DNA of 43,747 bases from Candidatus Bathyarchaeota archaeon (GTDB lineage: Archaea; Thermoproteota; Bathyarchaeia; TCS64). A model generated the notes under the pieces. That model searched no databases. It was not told where the DNA came from and worked only from the letters and a program-made list of their open reading frames with translations. The stretch is from positions 1 through 43,747 of the forward strand of contig JADGNG010000013.1 in NCBI GenBank assembly GCA_017883585.1, written 5' to 3'. The first letter of the stretch is position 1. Each line of letters opens with the position of its first letter. Below are positions 33,623-40,617 of the stretch, piece after piece. Both the position numbers and the translations under genes were made by a program.

Positions 33623-33713
33623 GAAACGCGTGCGCAATAATTCAATAAATATGTGACAAAAATCTATAAAACCAAAATGCGCGCGCGATATGTGGTAAAA
33701 AATACTAGGTCTC

Positions 33714-33752
33714 GAGAGACATGAGGGGATGAGCGTTACCTTGGGGTTAAAA
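33714..33752. repeat. direct repeat copy 2 (duplicated promoter/start fragment)
   Basis: Second copy of the 33321-33359 segment. On the minus strand it still carries an ATG TCT CTC start but then reads GAG ACC TAG, so it is a dead duplicate of the amidohydrolase 5' end. The 354 bp between the copies include the small DUF4177-like ORF and GCGCGC tracts near both ends. Confidence 0.85.
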
Positions 33753-33757
33753 AACGT

Positions 33758-33794
33758 GGAGGCATTACCGCTGAGCCATTTTGTTGATGCCTCC
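33758..33794. repeat. hairpin (8-bp perfect stem, 21-nt loop)
   Basis: GGAGGCAT (33758-33765) pairs perfectly with ATGCCTCC (33787-33794). On the minus strand the stem is followed by acgtttttt, terminator-like; on the plus strand it is followed by an A-rich run. No gene on either side clearly needs it. It stands directly beside repeat copy 2. Confidence 0.5.
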
Positions 33795-33883
33795 TAAAAA
33801 ATAAAAAAAAGTTATCTACACCTATGCATGCTCGCAGATACACCGCAACGCTTTAAAACCGTCAGCCGACTCCTAGAAGGCGA

Positions 33884-34282
33884 GTGGTGAACAATGTCCC
33901 ACCAATTCGATTGCTAGAAGCCGACGAGAAAGACCTCAGGCGGCTTCTACTCAGAGCGTTAAACGAGAACCAGGTCCTGATTCTGAGCAATATAGGCGGA
34001 AGGGGTGAGAGGGTTTCGCGCATCCTGCAGAGGATAAGCGACTCCCGTGGCGTCCCCCTATCCACTCTCAAGCTCAATGCGAAGATACTTCGGGAGCTAA
34101 GGCTCATCCGCTACGGCACACTGTCGGAACCGGACGAGGCCGAACTAACCCCTCTGGGGAAGATGGTCCTCAGCATAGTGGACGACCCCACGAAGAGGTG
34201 CGCCCCCTTCTGCCTCGCCCAGAGTGGCGACGCGCCTCGGGACAGGTATTTTAAGCCCTCCCCGGCACATCTATCCGATTGA
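33884..34282 (+). CDS. winged-helix DNA-binding protein, probable transcription regulator
   Basis: 132-aa protein with a predicted winged helix. The helices ENQVLILSNI, RVSRILQRISDSRGVPLSTLKLNAKILRELRLI (helix-turn-recognition helix, in outline) and the wing YGTLSEPDEAELTPLGKMVLSIV follow the ArsR/MarR-like archaeal pattern. GTG 33884 lies about 30 bp after a TATA element (ctttaaaacc), so the transcript is likely leaderless. A Cys pair (KRCAPFC) lies near the C-terminus. It ends two bases before the ATG of the pentein gene, so it may regulate that gene. Confidence 0.72.
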   Translation: MVNNVPPIRLLEADEKDLRRLLLRALNENQVLILSNIGGRGERVSRILQRISDSRGVPLSTLKLNAKILRELRLIRYGTLSEPDEAELTPLGKMVLSIVDDPTKRCAPFCLAQSGDAPRDRYFKPSPAHLSD

Positions 34283-34283
34283 A

Positions 34284-35363
34284 ATGCCGGAACCAAAGAA
34301 GAAGATGAACGCCGAGGAGGAACTCAAGGATATATACACGAGGCTCCACCCTCAGGTCCTCTCTGAGTTCGAGGAGATGATGCCCAAGTACTGGGGCAGC
34401 AAGTGGAAGGCAAACTCCAGCATCGGGAAGCTACGTACGGTACTCGTCCACCGTCCCGGTAAGGAGTTCCTCGACGTCGGCAAGAAGACGCCGTGGCCAC
34501 CGCACGAGTCGAGCTTCGCTGCTTGGCGTATGACCTATAAGCCCGACCTCAAGGAGCTCCTCGAGCATCATGAGAATCTTGTCATGGCATACAAGGACAA
34601 TGGCGTCAACGTTATCGTCAGGGACCCAGACCCGTACGACCCGCCGTATCAGGTGAAGGCGATCTACACGGATGATGTCTGCCACGCAGCGGTTTATGGC
34701 CAGGTCATCCTTCGCATGTATGACTGGATCAGGATGGGTGAGGAGAGGCCTACTTTCCAGACGCTTGCGAGAATTGGATGTCCCGTCGTCGGCATGATCA
34801 CCGGCAACGGCATGGTCGAGGGCGGACCCTGCGGTTGGCTCGACGAGAAGCACCTCCTTATAGAGGTCCACTACCCACGCGGCAACACCGGCGACCCCGC
34901 CATTCACCGCGCCAACGAGACGGGTCATGAGCAGTACGCCCGTATCGTTAAGCAGCAGGACCCGGAGGTAGACATACGCCTCGGCCCCGGTTATGGCACA
35001 CGCAAGGGCACCATCCACTACAGCATGATAGACCGCCACACCAGCGTCGCCGACCCCAGCTTCTACGATCCCTACCTCGTAGAGTGGATGAAGAGGGAGA
35101 TGAACTGGAACTTCATCACGCCCCCGGACGACCTCGTCAGCATCGACACGAGGGGCTTCAAGAAGGGCCCAGACACCGGTGTTGTCCTCGGCCCCATGAA
35201 GATTATGGTGCCCACGGGGAGCCCTAAGAACGTCAAGTATCTCGAGTCGATCGGTGTTGATGTCGTGCAGGTCGAGTGCAGCAGTCTAGTCCGCCCGCGT
35301 AACAGCGGCAGCATCCACTGCACCAGCGGGAGCCTCGAGCGAGACCCAGAGCCCTGCGACTAA
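34284..35363 (+). CDS. arginine deiminase/amidinotransferase-fold protein
   Basis: 359-aa pentein-superfamily protein (arginine deiminase, dimethylarginine hydrolase, glycine amidinotransferase type). RTVLVHRPGKEF, CPVVGMITGNGMVEGGPCGWLDEKHLLIEVH, the GTIHYSMIDRHTSVAD stretch and a C-terminal NSGSIHCTSGSLERD with the probable catalytic cysteine fit the family. ATG 34284 is 1-2 bases after the regulator's stop and about 33 bp after a TATA element (tattttaag). Which guanidino substrate it uses cannot be told. No carbamate kinase or ornithine carbamoyltransferase is nearby, so a classical arginine deiminase pathway is not indicated. Confidence 0.8.
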   Translation: MPEPKKKMNAEEELKDIYTRLHPQVLSEFEEMMPKYWGSKWKANSSIGKLRTVLVHRPGKEFLDVGKKTPWPPHESSFAAWRMTYKPDLKELLEHHENLVMAYKDNGVNVIVRDPDPYDPPYQVKAIYTDDVCHAAVYGQVILRMYDWIRMGEERPTFQTLARIGCPVVGMITGNGMVEGGPCGWLDEKHLLIEVHYPRGNTGDPAIHRANETGHEQYARIVKQQDPEVDIRLGPGYGTRKGTIHYSMIDRHTSVADPSFYDPYLVEWMKREMNWNFITPPDDLVSIDTRGFKKGPDTGVVLGPMKIMVPTGSPKNVKYLESIGVDVVQVECSSLVRPRNSGSIHCTSGSLERDPEPCD

Positions 35364-35455
35364 CACGTTATACAGCACAATTCTCATCAACTTCCACAAT
35401 CACTACGCTGCCACTATTTACTCTGCTATCTTTCCCTGTGGTTGGAGGCATGCCC

Positions 35456-35512
35456 GTGTGGATGTGGTTCACCGTCTTTGCGTCGATGACCTCCGTCTTC
35501 CTATTAGGCTAA
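35456..35512 (+). CDS. possible 18-residue single-TM microprotein
   Basis: GTG 35456 lies 7 nt after a perfect GGAGG (35444-35448) and opens MWMWFTVFASMTSVFLLG followed by TAA; ATG 35450 in the same frame would be too close to the ribosome site. The product would be a single hydrophobic helix. It lies between the pentein and the ECF S-component genes. The remaining gap (35364-35449) shows a TATA-like ttatac near 35368 and nothing else clear. Very short, so uncertain. Confidence 0.35.
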   Translation: MWMWFTVFASMTSVFLLG

Positions 35513-35577
35513 AAAACGTATAGAAACGCGATAAAAGCTGCGGAGTTTATTAGCGAAGCATCACCGTATCTCGTTAT

Positions 35578-36120
35578 ATGACTCAAGCTGGAAGGTACTA
35601 CTTCTCTACGCGGGAGCTGGCGGTTATTGTTCTCATGGCCGCACTAGGCGCTGTAGTAAGCGTCCCTCTTGGCTACCTAAGCAGGGGGCTGAACGCGCTC
35701 GCTATCCTCCCCTTCGGCGCACCGCAGATCCTCGCAGGAGTTCATATCCTCTGGCTTCTCATCGCTGCTCTCTACAACAAGCGCCGAGGCTCCGCCCTTG
35801 CGACAGGCGCATTAAAGGGTCTAGTCGAAACCACCCTGTTCAGCGCCCAGGGCATAACCGCGATCCCGATATCACTGCTCGAAGGAGCCATCCTTGAGGC
35901 GGGTCTGATTCTTCTCGGTAAAAGAAGGATATCAGTCGTCATCTCGGGGGGATTATCCGCAGTTGGCAACGTGATAGTGTTGAGGCTCTTCGTCCTCTAT
36001 GCGCTGCCAATTTGGGTGATTGGTTTCATGGCGGTCCTCGCGTTCATTTCAGGTGCTCTGGTTAGTCTGCTTGGGCTCAGGATCGAGTCTGTCGTCGATA
36101 AGACTCTTCACTCGGCTTAA
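35578..36120 (+). CDS. ECF transporter S component-like membrane protein
   Basis: 180-aa protein with about five to six hydrophobic helices. It begins TRELAVIVLMAALGAVVSVPLGYLS, with further helices AGVHILWLLIAALY, AIPISLLEGAILEAGLILLG and VIGFMAVLAFISGALVSLLGL. The pattern, with small-residue helix 1 and the ALKGLVETTLFS loop, is that of energy-coupling-factor S components. YkoE/thiamin-precursor specificity is one possibility but is not shown. No EcfA/EcfT genes are in the window, so it would share a module encoded elsewhere. ATG 35578 is about 30 bp after an AT-rich tttattag element. Its 3' end overlaps thyX by 4 bp. Confidence 0.65.
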   Translation: MTQAGRYYFSTRELAVIVLMAALGAVVSVPLGYLSRGLNALAILPFGAPQILAGVHILWLLIAALYNKRRGSALATGALKGLVETTLFSAQGITAIPISLLEGAILEAGLILLGKRRISVVISGGLSAVGNVIVLRLFVLYALPIWVIGFMAVLAFISGALVSLLGLRIESVVDKTLHSA

Positions 36121-36716
36121 CCGTACCTAGCTTTCATCTTAGCGGCCTTCCCACAGCTGAAGCGTCCCTCTGGGCATTTACCCAGCTGGACGCAGTACGG
36201 GCCTGCCACGCTGAAAAGCTCTGGCTCAGTAAGCCGCACCTGGCGCAGCATCTCCTCCGCCATCTCCCTGACCTCCCACTGAGCTCGGTTGCACAGTCTC
36301 AAGCCGAAGAAGTGCATGAGGCTCCTCCCATCCATTGTCATGAGAAGGCTGGTCTCGGTCGCGTTTGGGAGGACGAAGCGGGCATCCTCCCTGGGCACTC
36401 CCCCCTCGACCATCTTAGAGTAAACATCACTGGCAACATTGATGAATGACGCAAACTCGTCGGCTGCCTTTTCAGTGATAATCAGAGGTGTCACGACGTG
36501 CTGATTTAACCTCTTGACTTGGATATACCTCTGGCTCTGCTGACTGAAGCTCGCCACCCTGTGCCGTATGAGTTGGTGGCTGCAGGCCCTGCTTATTCCC
36601 TCTACAGCGAATGTGAATGATAGATGGCCAAGAAAATCCTTTTCGGATATCTCCGAGGCGGGGAGTGCGGCGAGCAACTCTCTGCTCGATGTGTGTGCAA
36701 GTAGCTCCACTATCAC
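36117..36716 (-). CDS. thyX: FAD-dependent thymidylate synthase
   Basis: Makes dTMP using FAD and methylene-folate. The signature RHRVASFSQQSQRY (about 57-70) contains the RHR...S motif, and GVPREDARFVLPNATET plus NRAQWEVREMA are typical. The tail GPYCVQLGKCPEGRFSCGK is Cys-rich as in many archaeal ThyX. It starts at GTG 36716, 8 nt after GGAGG, with a GTGA overlap onto the preceding ThyX-like gene. The N-terminal region before HLSFTFAVEG is shorter than usual: the GHxSPLEH segment is reduced to FLGHLSF. At 199 aa it is a little short. Confidence 0.9.
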   Translation of the reverse strand: MIVELLAHTSSRELLAALPASEISEKDFLGHLSFTFAVEGISRACSHQLIRHRVASFSQQSQRYIQVKRLNQHVVTPLIITEKAADEFASFINVASDVYSKMVEGGVPREDARFVLPNATETSLLMTMDGRSLMHFFGLRLCNRAQWEVREMAEEMLRQVRLTEPELFSVAGPYCVQLGKCPEGRFSCGKAAKMKARYG

Positions 36717-37123
36717 GCCTCGCGCCTCCAAAACGCGTACGCAGAGGGAATCAATTTCTCGATAGATGACATTAATAACCCCGAGAACTCGTCCCCTTCA
36801 ACCTGATACTCGAGGATGGTTCGAAGATTAGCGCTCAGGAGCCAACTGTCGGAGCCGAGTCTAGTCACCGTAAAGAACCTGTTTGCGAGGAGTATCTTGA
36901 GGACATCTCCCTCCCTAGCCTCTAGAAGCCAGTCCAGCCGGTTATGCTCGAGTATGCTCCCGTGCTGCACCTCGATCCTCCCCACGGTCTCAGCCACCTT
37001 CGCAGGGTTGGCTGAGAGTCTGTGGAATATACTCGATGGCGACGCGCCGCTCGTGGTCGTAAGCATCGCCGTCGCTATAAATGTCTCCACTGCGGGGGTC
37101 GAGGCTAGGAGCCTGAGCTTCAA
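36713..37123 (-). CDS. ThyX-like protein lacking the RHR motif
   Basis: 136-aa protein that aligns by eye with the N-terminal half of ThyX: KLRLLASTPAVETFIATAMLTTTSG, then VGRIEVQHGSILEHNRLDWLLEA in the place of the ThyX GHxSPLEHxxFTFxVE segment, then LANRFFTVTRLGSDSWLLSANLRTILEY where RHR...SxxSxRY should be. The catalytic motif is absent. It lies directly upstream of thyX with a GTGA junction. It may be a non-catalytic partner, or one half of an ancestral tandem ThyX. TTG 37123. Family call is moderate. Confidence 0.6.
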   Translation of the reverse strand: MKLRLLASTPAVETFIATAMLTTTSGASPSSIFHRLSANPAKVAETVGRIEVQHGSILEHNRLDWLLEAREGDVLKILLANRFFTVTRLGSDSWLLSANLRTILEYQVEGDEFSGLLMSSIEKLIPSAYAFWRREA

Positions 37124-37126
37124 ATT

Positions 37127-37387
37127 CTACACCGGCGGCATGCTGCTCTTCTTCGGCTTCGCCTTGATCTCGGTTGGGATGTCGATCGCCCTTACGACAT
37201 TCATCGAGTTGATGAGGTAAACGGGGGTCCCATCAGGCTCGAACTGGTTGAGCCTCTTCACACCCCTGATTACGAGCTTGACCTTCAATTTCGTCCCATC
37301 ACTGAGTTGATAGACGTTCCAGTGCTCCTCGATCTCTGTGAAGTCAAGGTCAACACTGTCGTTTAGCGCATCGGCTGGTAGTGTCAT
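37127..37387 (-). CDS. conserved hypothetical archaeal protein
   Basis: 86-aa soluble protein, MTLPADALNDSVDLDFTEIE..., with a beta-rich core (EEHWNVYQLSDGTKLKVKLVIRGVKRLN) and a C-terminal VYLINSMNVVRAIDIP. ATG 37387 follows GGTGGG. It is followed after 3 bp by the ThyX-like gene and preceded by thiI, so it is probably part of one operon. The look is of a small barrel of unknown function, and I do not recognise a characterised family. Confidence 0.65.
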   Translation of the reverse strand: MTLPADALNDSVDLDFTEIEEHWNVYQLSDGTKLKVKLVIRGVKRLNQFEPDGTPVYLINSMNVVRAIDIPTEIKAKPKKSSMPPV

Positions 37388-37429
37388 GACTGTGTCCCAC
37401 CCCAAACTATAGGGGTCGGCAATTTATCT

Positions 37430-38590
37430 TTAGCCCGAAGGGAGGCGCTCGATCTTCTTCGCGACCTCACCGCAGAGGTCGACCAGCCCTAGAAAAGCCT
37501 CGATCTTCTCTATCTTCTCAACCCTACTTGTCGTCGCTGGTGTGGATGGCACAACCTTGCACCCCTCGACCTTGTGGGCGGTCAACGAGTAGGTGCCTAT
37601 TATTCTCGCCTTGTCTTCTATCTCGACCTTGTCGAGCCCTATGATGGGGCGCAGAACTGGGATGTTCACTGCAGAGTCGAGTACGAAGAGGTTATCGAGG
37701 GTCTGGCTCGCCACTTGCCCCATACTCTCGCCAGTCACAATCGCCTTCGCCTCCTTGTGTCTGCAGAACTCCTCCGCTATTCGGTACATTGAGCGCTTGC
37801 AGAGGACGCAAGTGAATCTGGGCTCGGGGGAGTCGAGTATCCTCTCCATGACGGGCCCCATGGGGGCTGAGTAGAGTGAAAAGCCCTCCGAAGGGGCGTA
37901 CCGCGACATCCAGGTGAACGCCTCCTTGGCTCGAATCAGGTAACTCTCCCCCACATACGGGGTCTGGTCCATGAATAGTGGAAGGGTCTCCACGCCTCGC
38001 TTCATTATCAGCCAAGTCGCGACGGGGCTGTCGATGCCGCCGCTGAACAGGGATACGGCTCTTCCCTGGGAGCCATACGGGAGACCGCCTACTCCATCGA
38101 CTTTGCCTGAGTAGGCATAGGCATCTCTGTCCCGAACCTCTATCCCTATCGTGACGTCAGGAGAGGTCAAGTTCACCTTCACCCCCTTGTTCTTCTGGGC
38201 ATCGTTTATCGCCGACCCTGCCTTTATGGCGAGGTCCCGACTTCCGTATGGCTGCTCGCCAACGACCTTGGGCCGGACAGCAAACGTGGAACCGAGTTTC
38301 AACGATGCGTTTGCAACCTCCACAGCGAGTGCTATGACGTCATCAATCTCAGAGCTGGATTGCTTCGCAGGGATTGCGTGGACCACACCGAAGATGTTCG
38401 CGACGATCTTGGCTGCCTCTGCGGGTGCGCCGCTGACTATTATCCTTCCGAACTGCCTCCTAGCCCTAACCTCACCGTGACCTTCCCGCTTCAGGACGTA
38501 TTCGATCTGATTGGCCAGTCTCCGCTCTAGCGTCGCGCGTACATACCTGCTCTTGAGGGCTATTTCGTTGTAGGCCACGAGTATCGGCAT
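37430..38590 (-). CDS. thiI: tRNA 4-thiouridine synthetase ThiI (rhodanese-less)
   Basis: Adenylates U8 of tRNA for thiolation. The 386-aa protein has an N-terminal ferredoxin-like/THUMP region (ALKSRYVRATLERRL, VRPKVVGEQPYGSRDLAIKAG) and the PP-loop SLFSGGIDSPVATWL (about 181-195). It also has a CVLCKRSMYR cysteine pair and a TGESMGQVASQTLDNL motif. There is no C-terminal rhodanese domain, as usual in archaea. The U8 targets are present in the tRNAs here. ATG 38590. Confidence 0.95.
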   Translation of the reverse strand: MPILVAYNEIALKSRYVRATLERRLANQIEYVLKREGHGEVRARRQFGRIIVSGAPAEAAKIVANIFGVVHAIPAKQSSSEIDDVIALAVEVANASLKLGSTFAVRPKVVGEQPYGSRDLAIKAGSAINDAQKNKGVKVNLTSPDVTIGIEVRDRDAYAYSGKVDGVGGLPYGSQGRAVSLFSGGIDSPVATWLIMKRGVETLPLFMDQTPYVGESYLIRAKEAFTWMSRYAPSEGFSLYSAPMGPVMERILDSPEPRFTCVLCKRSMYRIAEEFCRHKEAKAIVTGESMGQVASQTLDNLFVLDSAVNIPVLRPIIGLDKVEIEDKARIIGTYSLTAHKVEGCKVVPSTPATTSRVEKIEKIEAFLGLVDLCGEVAKKIERLPSG

Positions 38591-38678
38591 CGCAGTTGGC
38601 TCTACGCCGCGGAGCCTCTTAAGTTGCTCGGGATACCCTTAAAACGGGAGCCTCTTCACACTCTACATGGTGCAGTAA

Positions 38679-39272
38679 TTGTCTTTCTGGGAGGAGTGGG
38701 AGAAGCGAAAGAAGCGTGGGTCACCCTTCTTCTTCCCCGACCTTGAGCGGATGGTCGAGGAGATGGAGAAGGAGATGGCGGACTTCTTCAAGGAGATAGA
38801 GGCGGAGGTACCCGAGGACCTCGCGCAGGAGCACGTCCTCCCCGACGGCTCCGTGAGGAAGGAGTACGGCCCATTCGTCTACGGCTACTCGGTAAAGGTA
38901 GGGCCGGACGGGAAGCCAGTGGTACGGGAGTTTGGGAACATGAAGCCAAACCCGTCGGTAGGGGAGGATAAGAGGCAGCTGAACCTCCAAGAGGCTCGTG
39001 AGCCCCTAGTAGACGTAATCCAGGAGCCGGAGCAGGTGAAGGTTATAACGGAGCTACCTGGCGTCGAGAAAGAGGACATCCAGTTATTCGCGACTGAAAG
39101 GTCCCTCACAATCGACGTCACGAACCCAGAGCACAGATACCACAAGGAGCTTGAGCTGCCCTTCGAGGTCGATGACGAATCTGCGACGAGCACCTATCGA
39201 AACGGTGTCCTAGAGACTATTATCAAGAGGAAGCGTGACCGGGGCTCCGGGCGGAACATCGCGATCCAGTGA
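38679..39272 (+). CDS. hsp20: small heat-shock protein, Hsp20/alpha-crystallin family
   Basis: 197-aa holdase chaperone. A charged, helical N-terminal region (FFFPDLERMVEEMEKEMADFFKEIEAEVPED) is followed by an alpha-crystallin domain: EPLVDVIQEPEQVKVITELPGVEKEDIQLFATERSLTIDV, YHKELELPFEVD and TYRNGVLETIIKRK. The I-x-I end motif (NIAIQ) is present. TTG 38679 follows GGTG at 6 nt; an ATG-initiated frame just upstream is stopped after three codons. It stands between thiI (divergent) and the AT-rich island. Confidence 0.9.
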   Translation: MSFWEEWEKRKKRGSPFFFPDLERMVEEMEKEMADFFKEIEAEVPEDLAQEHVLPDGSVRKEYGPFVYGYSVKVGPDGKPVVREFGNMKPNPSVGEDKRQLNLQEAREPLVDVIQEPEQVKVITELPGVEKEDIQLFATERSLTIDVTNPEHRYHKELELPFEVDDESATSTYRNGVLETIIKRKRDRGSGRNIAIQ

Positions 39273-39642
39273 TCAGCGCCAGTGCTCCATGACGTACTTT
39301 GTAGTGTTGGAGAGACAAATGGTGAGAGTTGTTACCCATCCTGACGAAAGAACTGCTCCCGGGAACCCACTTTATGAAAACGTGCGCGCTTGAGGCTGCT
39401 CATATGGGTTATAGAGGAAGCTATTTATCGGTCGGCTCGTAGAGTTGGTCGGCCGATGATGTGAAGGCATTAGAGCGATCCGTGAGCGATCAGAGTTACA
39501 CTGAGGCTATGCTCCGTCTAAAATAGAATTAGACGGAAAAGCATCCATTTCGAGAAACATGCGTGTTTTCATAACATAGAATTCACCAATATTTATTAAA
39601 ATTCGCGCGCTCACGAGAGCGCCTATAATTCATGAAATAATA
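39273..39642. other. AT-rich intergenic region with hairpin and GCGCGC motifs
   Basis: 370 bp without a convincing ORF. It contains a strong hairpin at 39509-39544, tandem GAGCGATC words (39473-39480 and 39484-39491), a near-inverted repeat ATCGGTCGGC...GTCGGCCGAT (about 39428-39457), and three GCGCGC-type words (39368, 39604, 39646). It marks the border of the AT-richer island. Confidence 0.6.
39509..39544. repeat. intergenic hairpin
   Basis: CCGTCTAA (39514-39521) and TTAGACGG (39529-39536) form a perfect 8-bp stem around a 7-nt loop, extended outward by ATGCT/AGCAT across an AAA bulge. No T-run follows on the plus strand, so it is not an obvious terminator; it could belong to a structured RNA. 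Confidence 0.5.
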
Positions 39643-40551
39643 TCAGTGCGCGAGAATTGGGAGGATTTCGTCCAGAGATAATCTGGTTACGCTTATCACT
39701 GTATCAGCCGCCCCATAGGAAATCAAGACATCATTTCCACGACGAACTGCACCACAGCTAAAAACTACATTTGGAATAAACCCATTACATTCGTAATCTG
39801 CCTGAGGCTCAAAAATCGGTTTCTTAGACCGATATAATATTTTTTCAGGGTCATCCTTCTGAAGCAGTAAAGCACCTAATCTGTAAACACGGTTATAATC
39901 TACTCCATGGTAGATCTGAAGCCAGCCCTCATCGAGGAGAATTGGAGGTCCCGCTATTCCAACTCTTACACAATCCCAACTGTCTTCACGCGGAGTCATG
40001 ACGATCCTCGAATCATTCCAGCTAAGCATGTCATCCGAGTATGCGACGCATAGATTCGGATCGATTCTATGAAACATAACAAACCTGCTCTTCAACTTAA
40101 CGGGGAACAACGCGCTATTTTTATTCGTGACATCAGGGAATGGATATGTCCTGTCGGCCCAATTCCAATTGTTTTCCAACAGATCTTTTCCTTTAATTGA
40201 GGTAATCCCGATCTGTGACGTTATTGCGTATGCTGTGTATGTCATGTAACATCGGTCTCCTATCACAGTTACTCTGGGGTCTTCTACCCCGCGGACTTCT
40301 AAGGGATTTTTTGGTTCGAAAACTGGGTGATCAATTCTTTCATCAATGTGTTGACCATCAAGAGAAGACGCGTAACCTAGTCGGGAGATCATCTCGTCCC
40401 CCATTGCTCTATAAATGTAATGAACTCTCCCTTCTAGCTCGAACATGGCGGGGTTAAATACGAGTTTAGACTCCCACCCGTGTTCAGGTATGGGTTTCAG
40501 TATAGGATTACCCTCGAAGCGGTTCATCCTCTCATTCACCATAAGCGACAC
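39643..40551 (-). CDS. GH130 glycoside phosphorylase/hydrolase, mannose-type candidate
   Basis: 302-aa five-bladed propeller enzyme of family GH130, whose members phosphorolyse or hydrolyse beta-1,2- or beta-1,4-mannosides. Recognisable blocks are NRFEGNPILKP, FNPAMFELEGRVHYIYRA, RGVEDPRVTVIGDRCYMTYTA (with the catalytic-region Asp), FVMFHRIDPNLCVAYSDDML, IGIAGPPILLDEGWLQIYHGVD-like and YGAADTVISVTRL. GTG 40551. It is the last gene of an AT-rich operon with an alpha/alpha-toroid protein and a CBS-GT4. Phosphorylase versus hydrolase and the linkage cannot be decided from sequence alone. Confidence 0.88.
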   Translation of the reverse strand: MSLMVNERMNRFEGNPILKPIPEHGWESKLVFNPAMFELEGRVHYIYRAMGDEMISRLGYASSLDGQHIDERIDHPVFEPKNPLEVRGVEDPRVTVIGDRCYMTYTAYAITSQIGITSIKGKDLLENNWNWADRTYPFPDVTNKNSALFPVKLKSRFVMFHRIDPNLCVAYSDDMLSWNDSRIVMTPREDSWDCVRVGIAGPPILLDEGWLQIYHGVDYNRVYRLGALLLQKDDPEKILYRSKKPIFEPQADYECNGFIPNVVFSCGAVRRGNDVLISYGAADTVISVTRLSLDEILPILAH

Positions 40552-40617
40552 TATTTAATGATTATGAATTATAGTTACATTACATCCTCCCCTAAATTTG
40601 GATTTTATTTTTGGGTG

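Noticed and set aside
34284-35363. Complete arginine deiminase energy pathway
   Set aside because: Carbamate kinase and ornithine carbamoyltransferase genes are absent from the neighbourhood.
35364-35577. TPP riboswitch upstream of the ECF S component
   Set aside because: No CTGAGA-type conserved core is present in this gap.
39450-39510. Possible box C/D sRNA (ATGATGT ... CTGA)
   Set aside because: The C box is off-consensus and no convincing D'/C' pair or guide match was found; the spacing alone is not enough.
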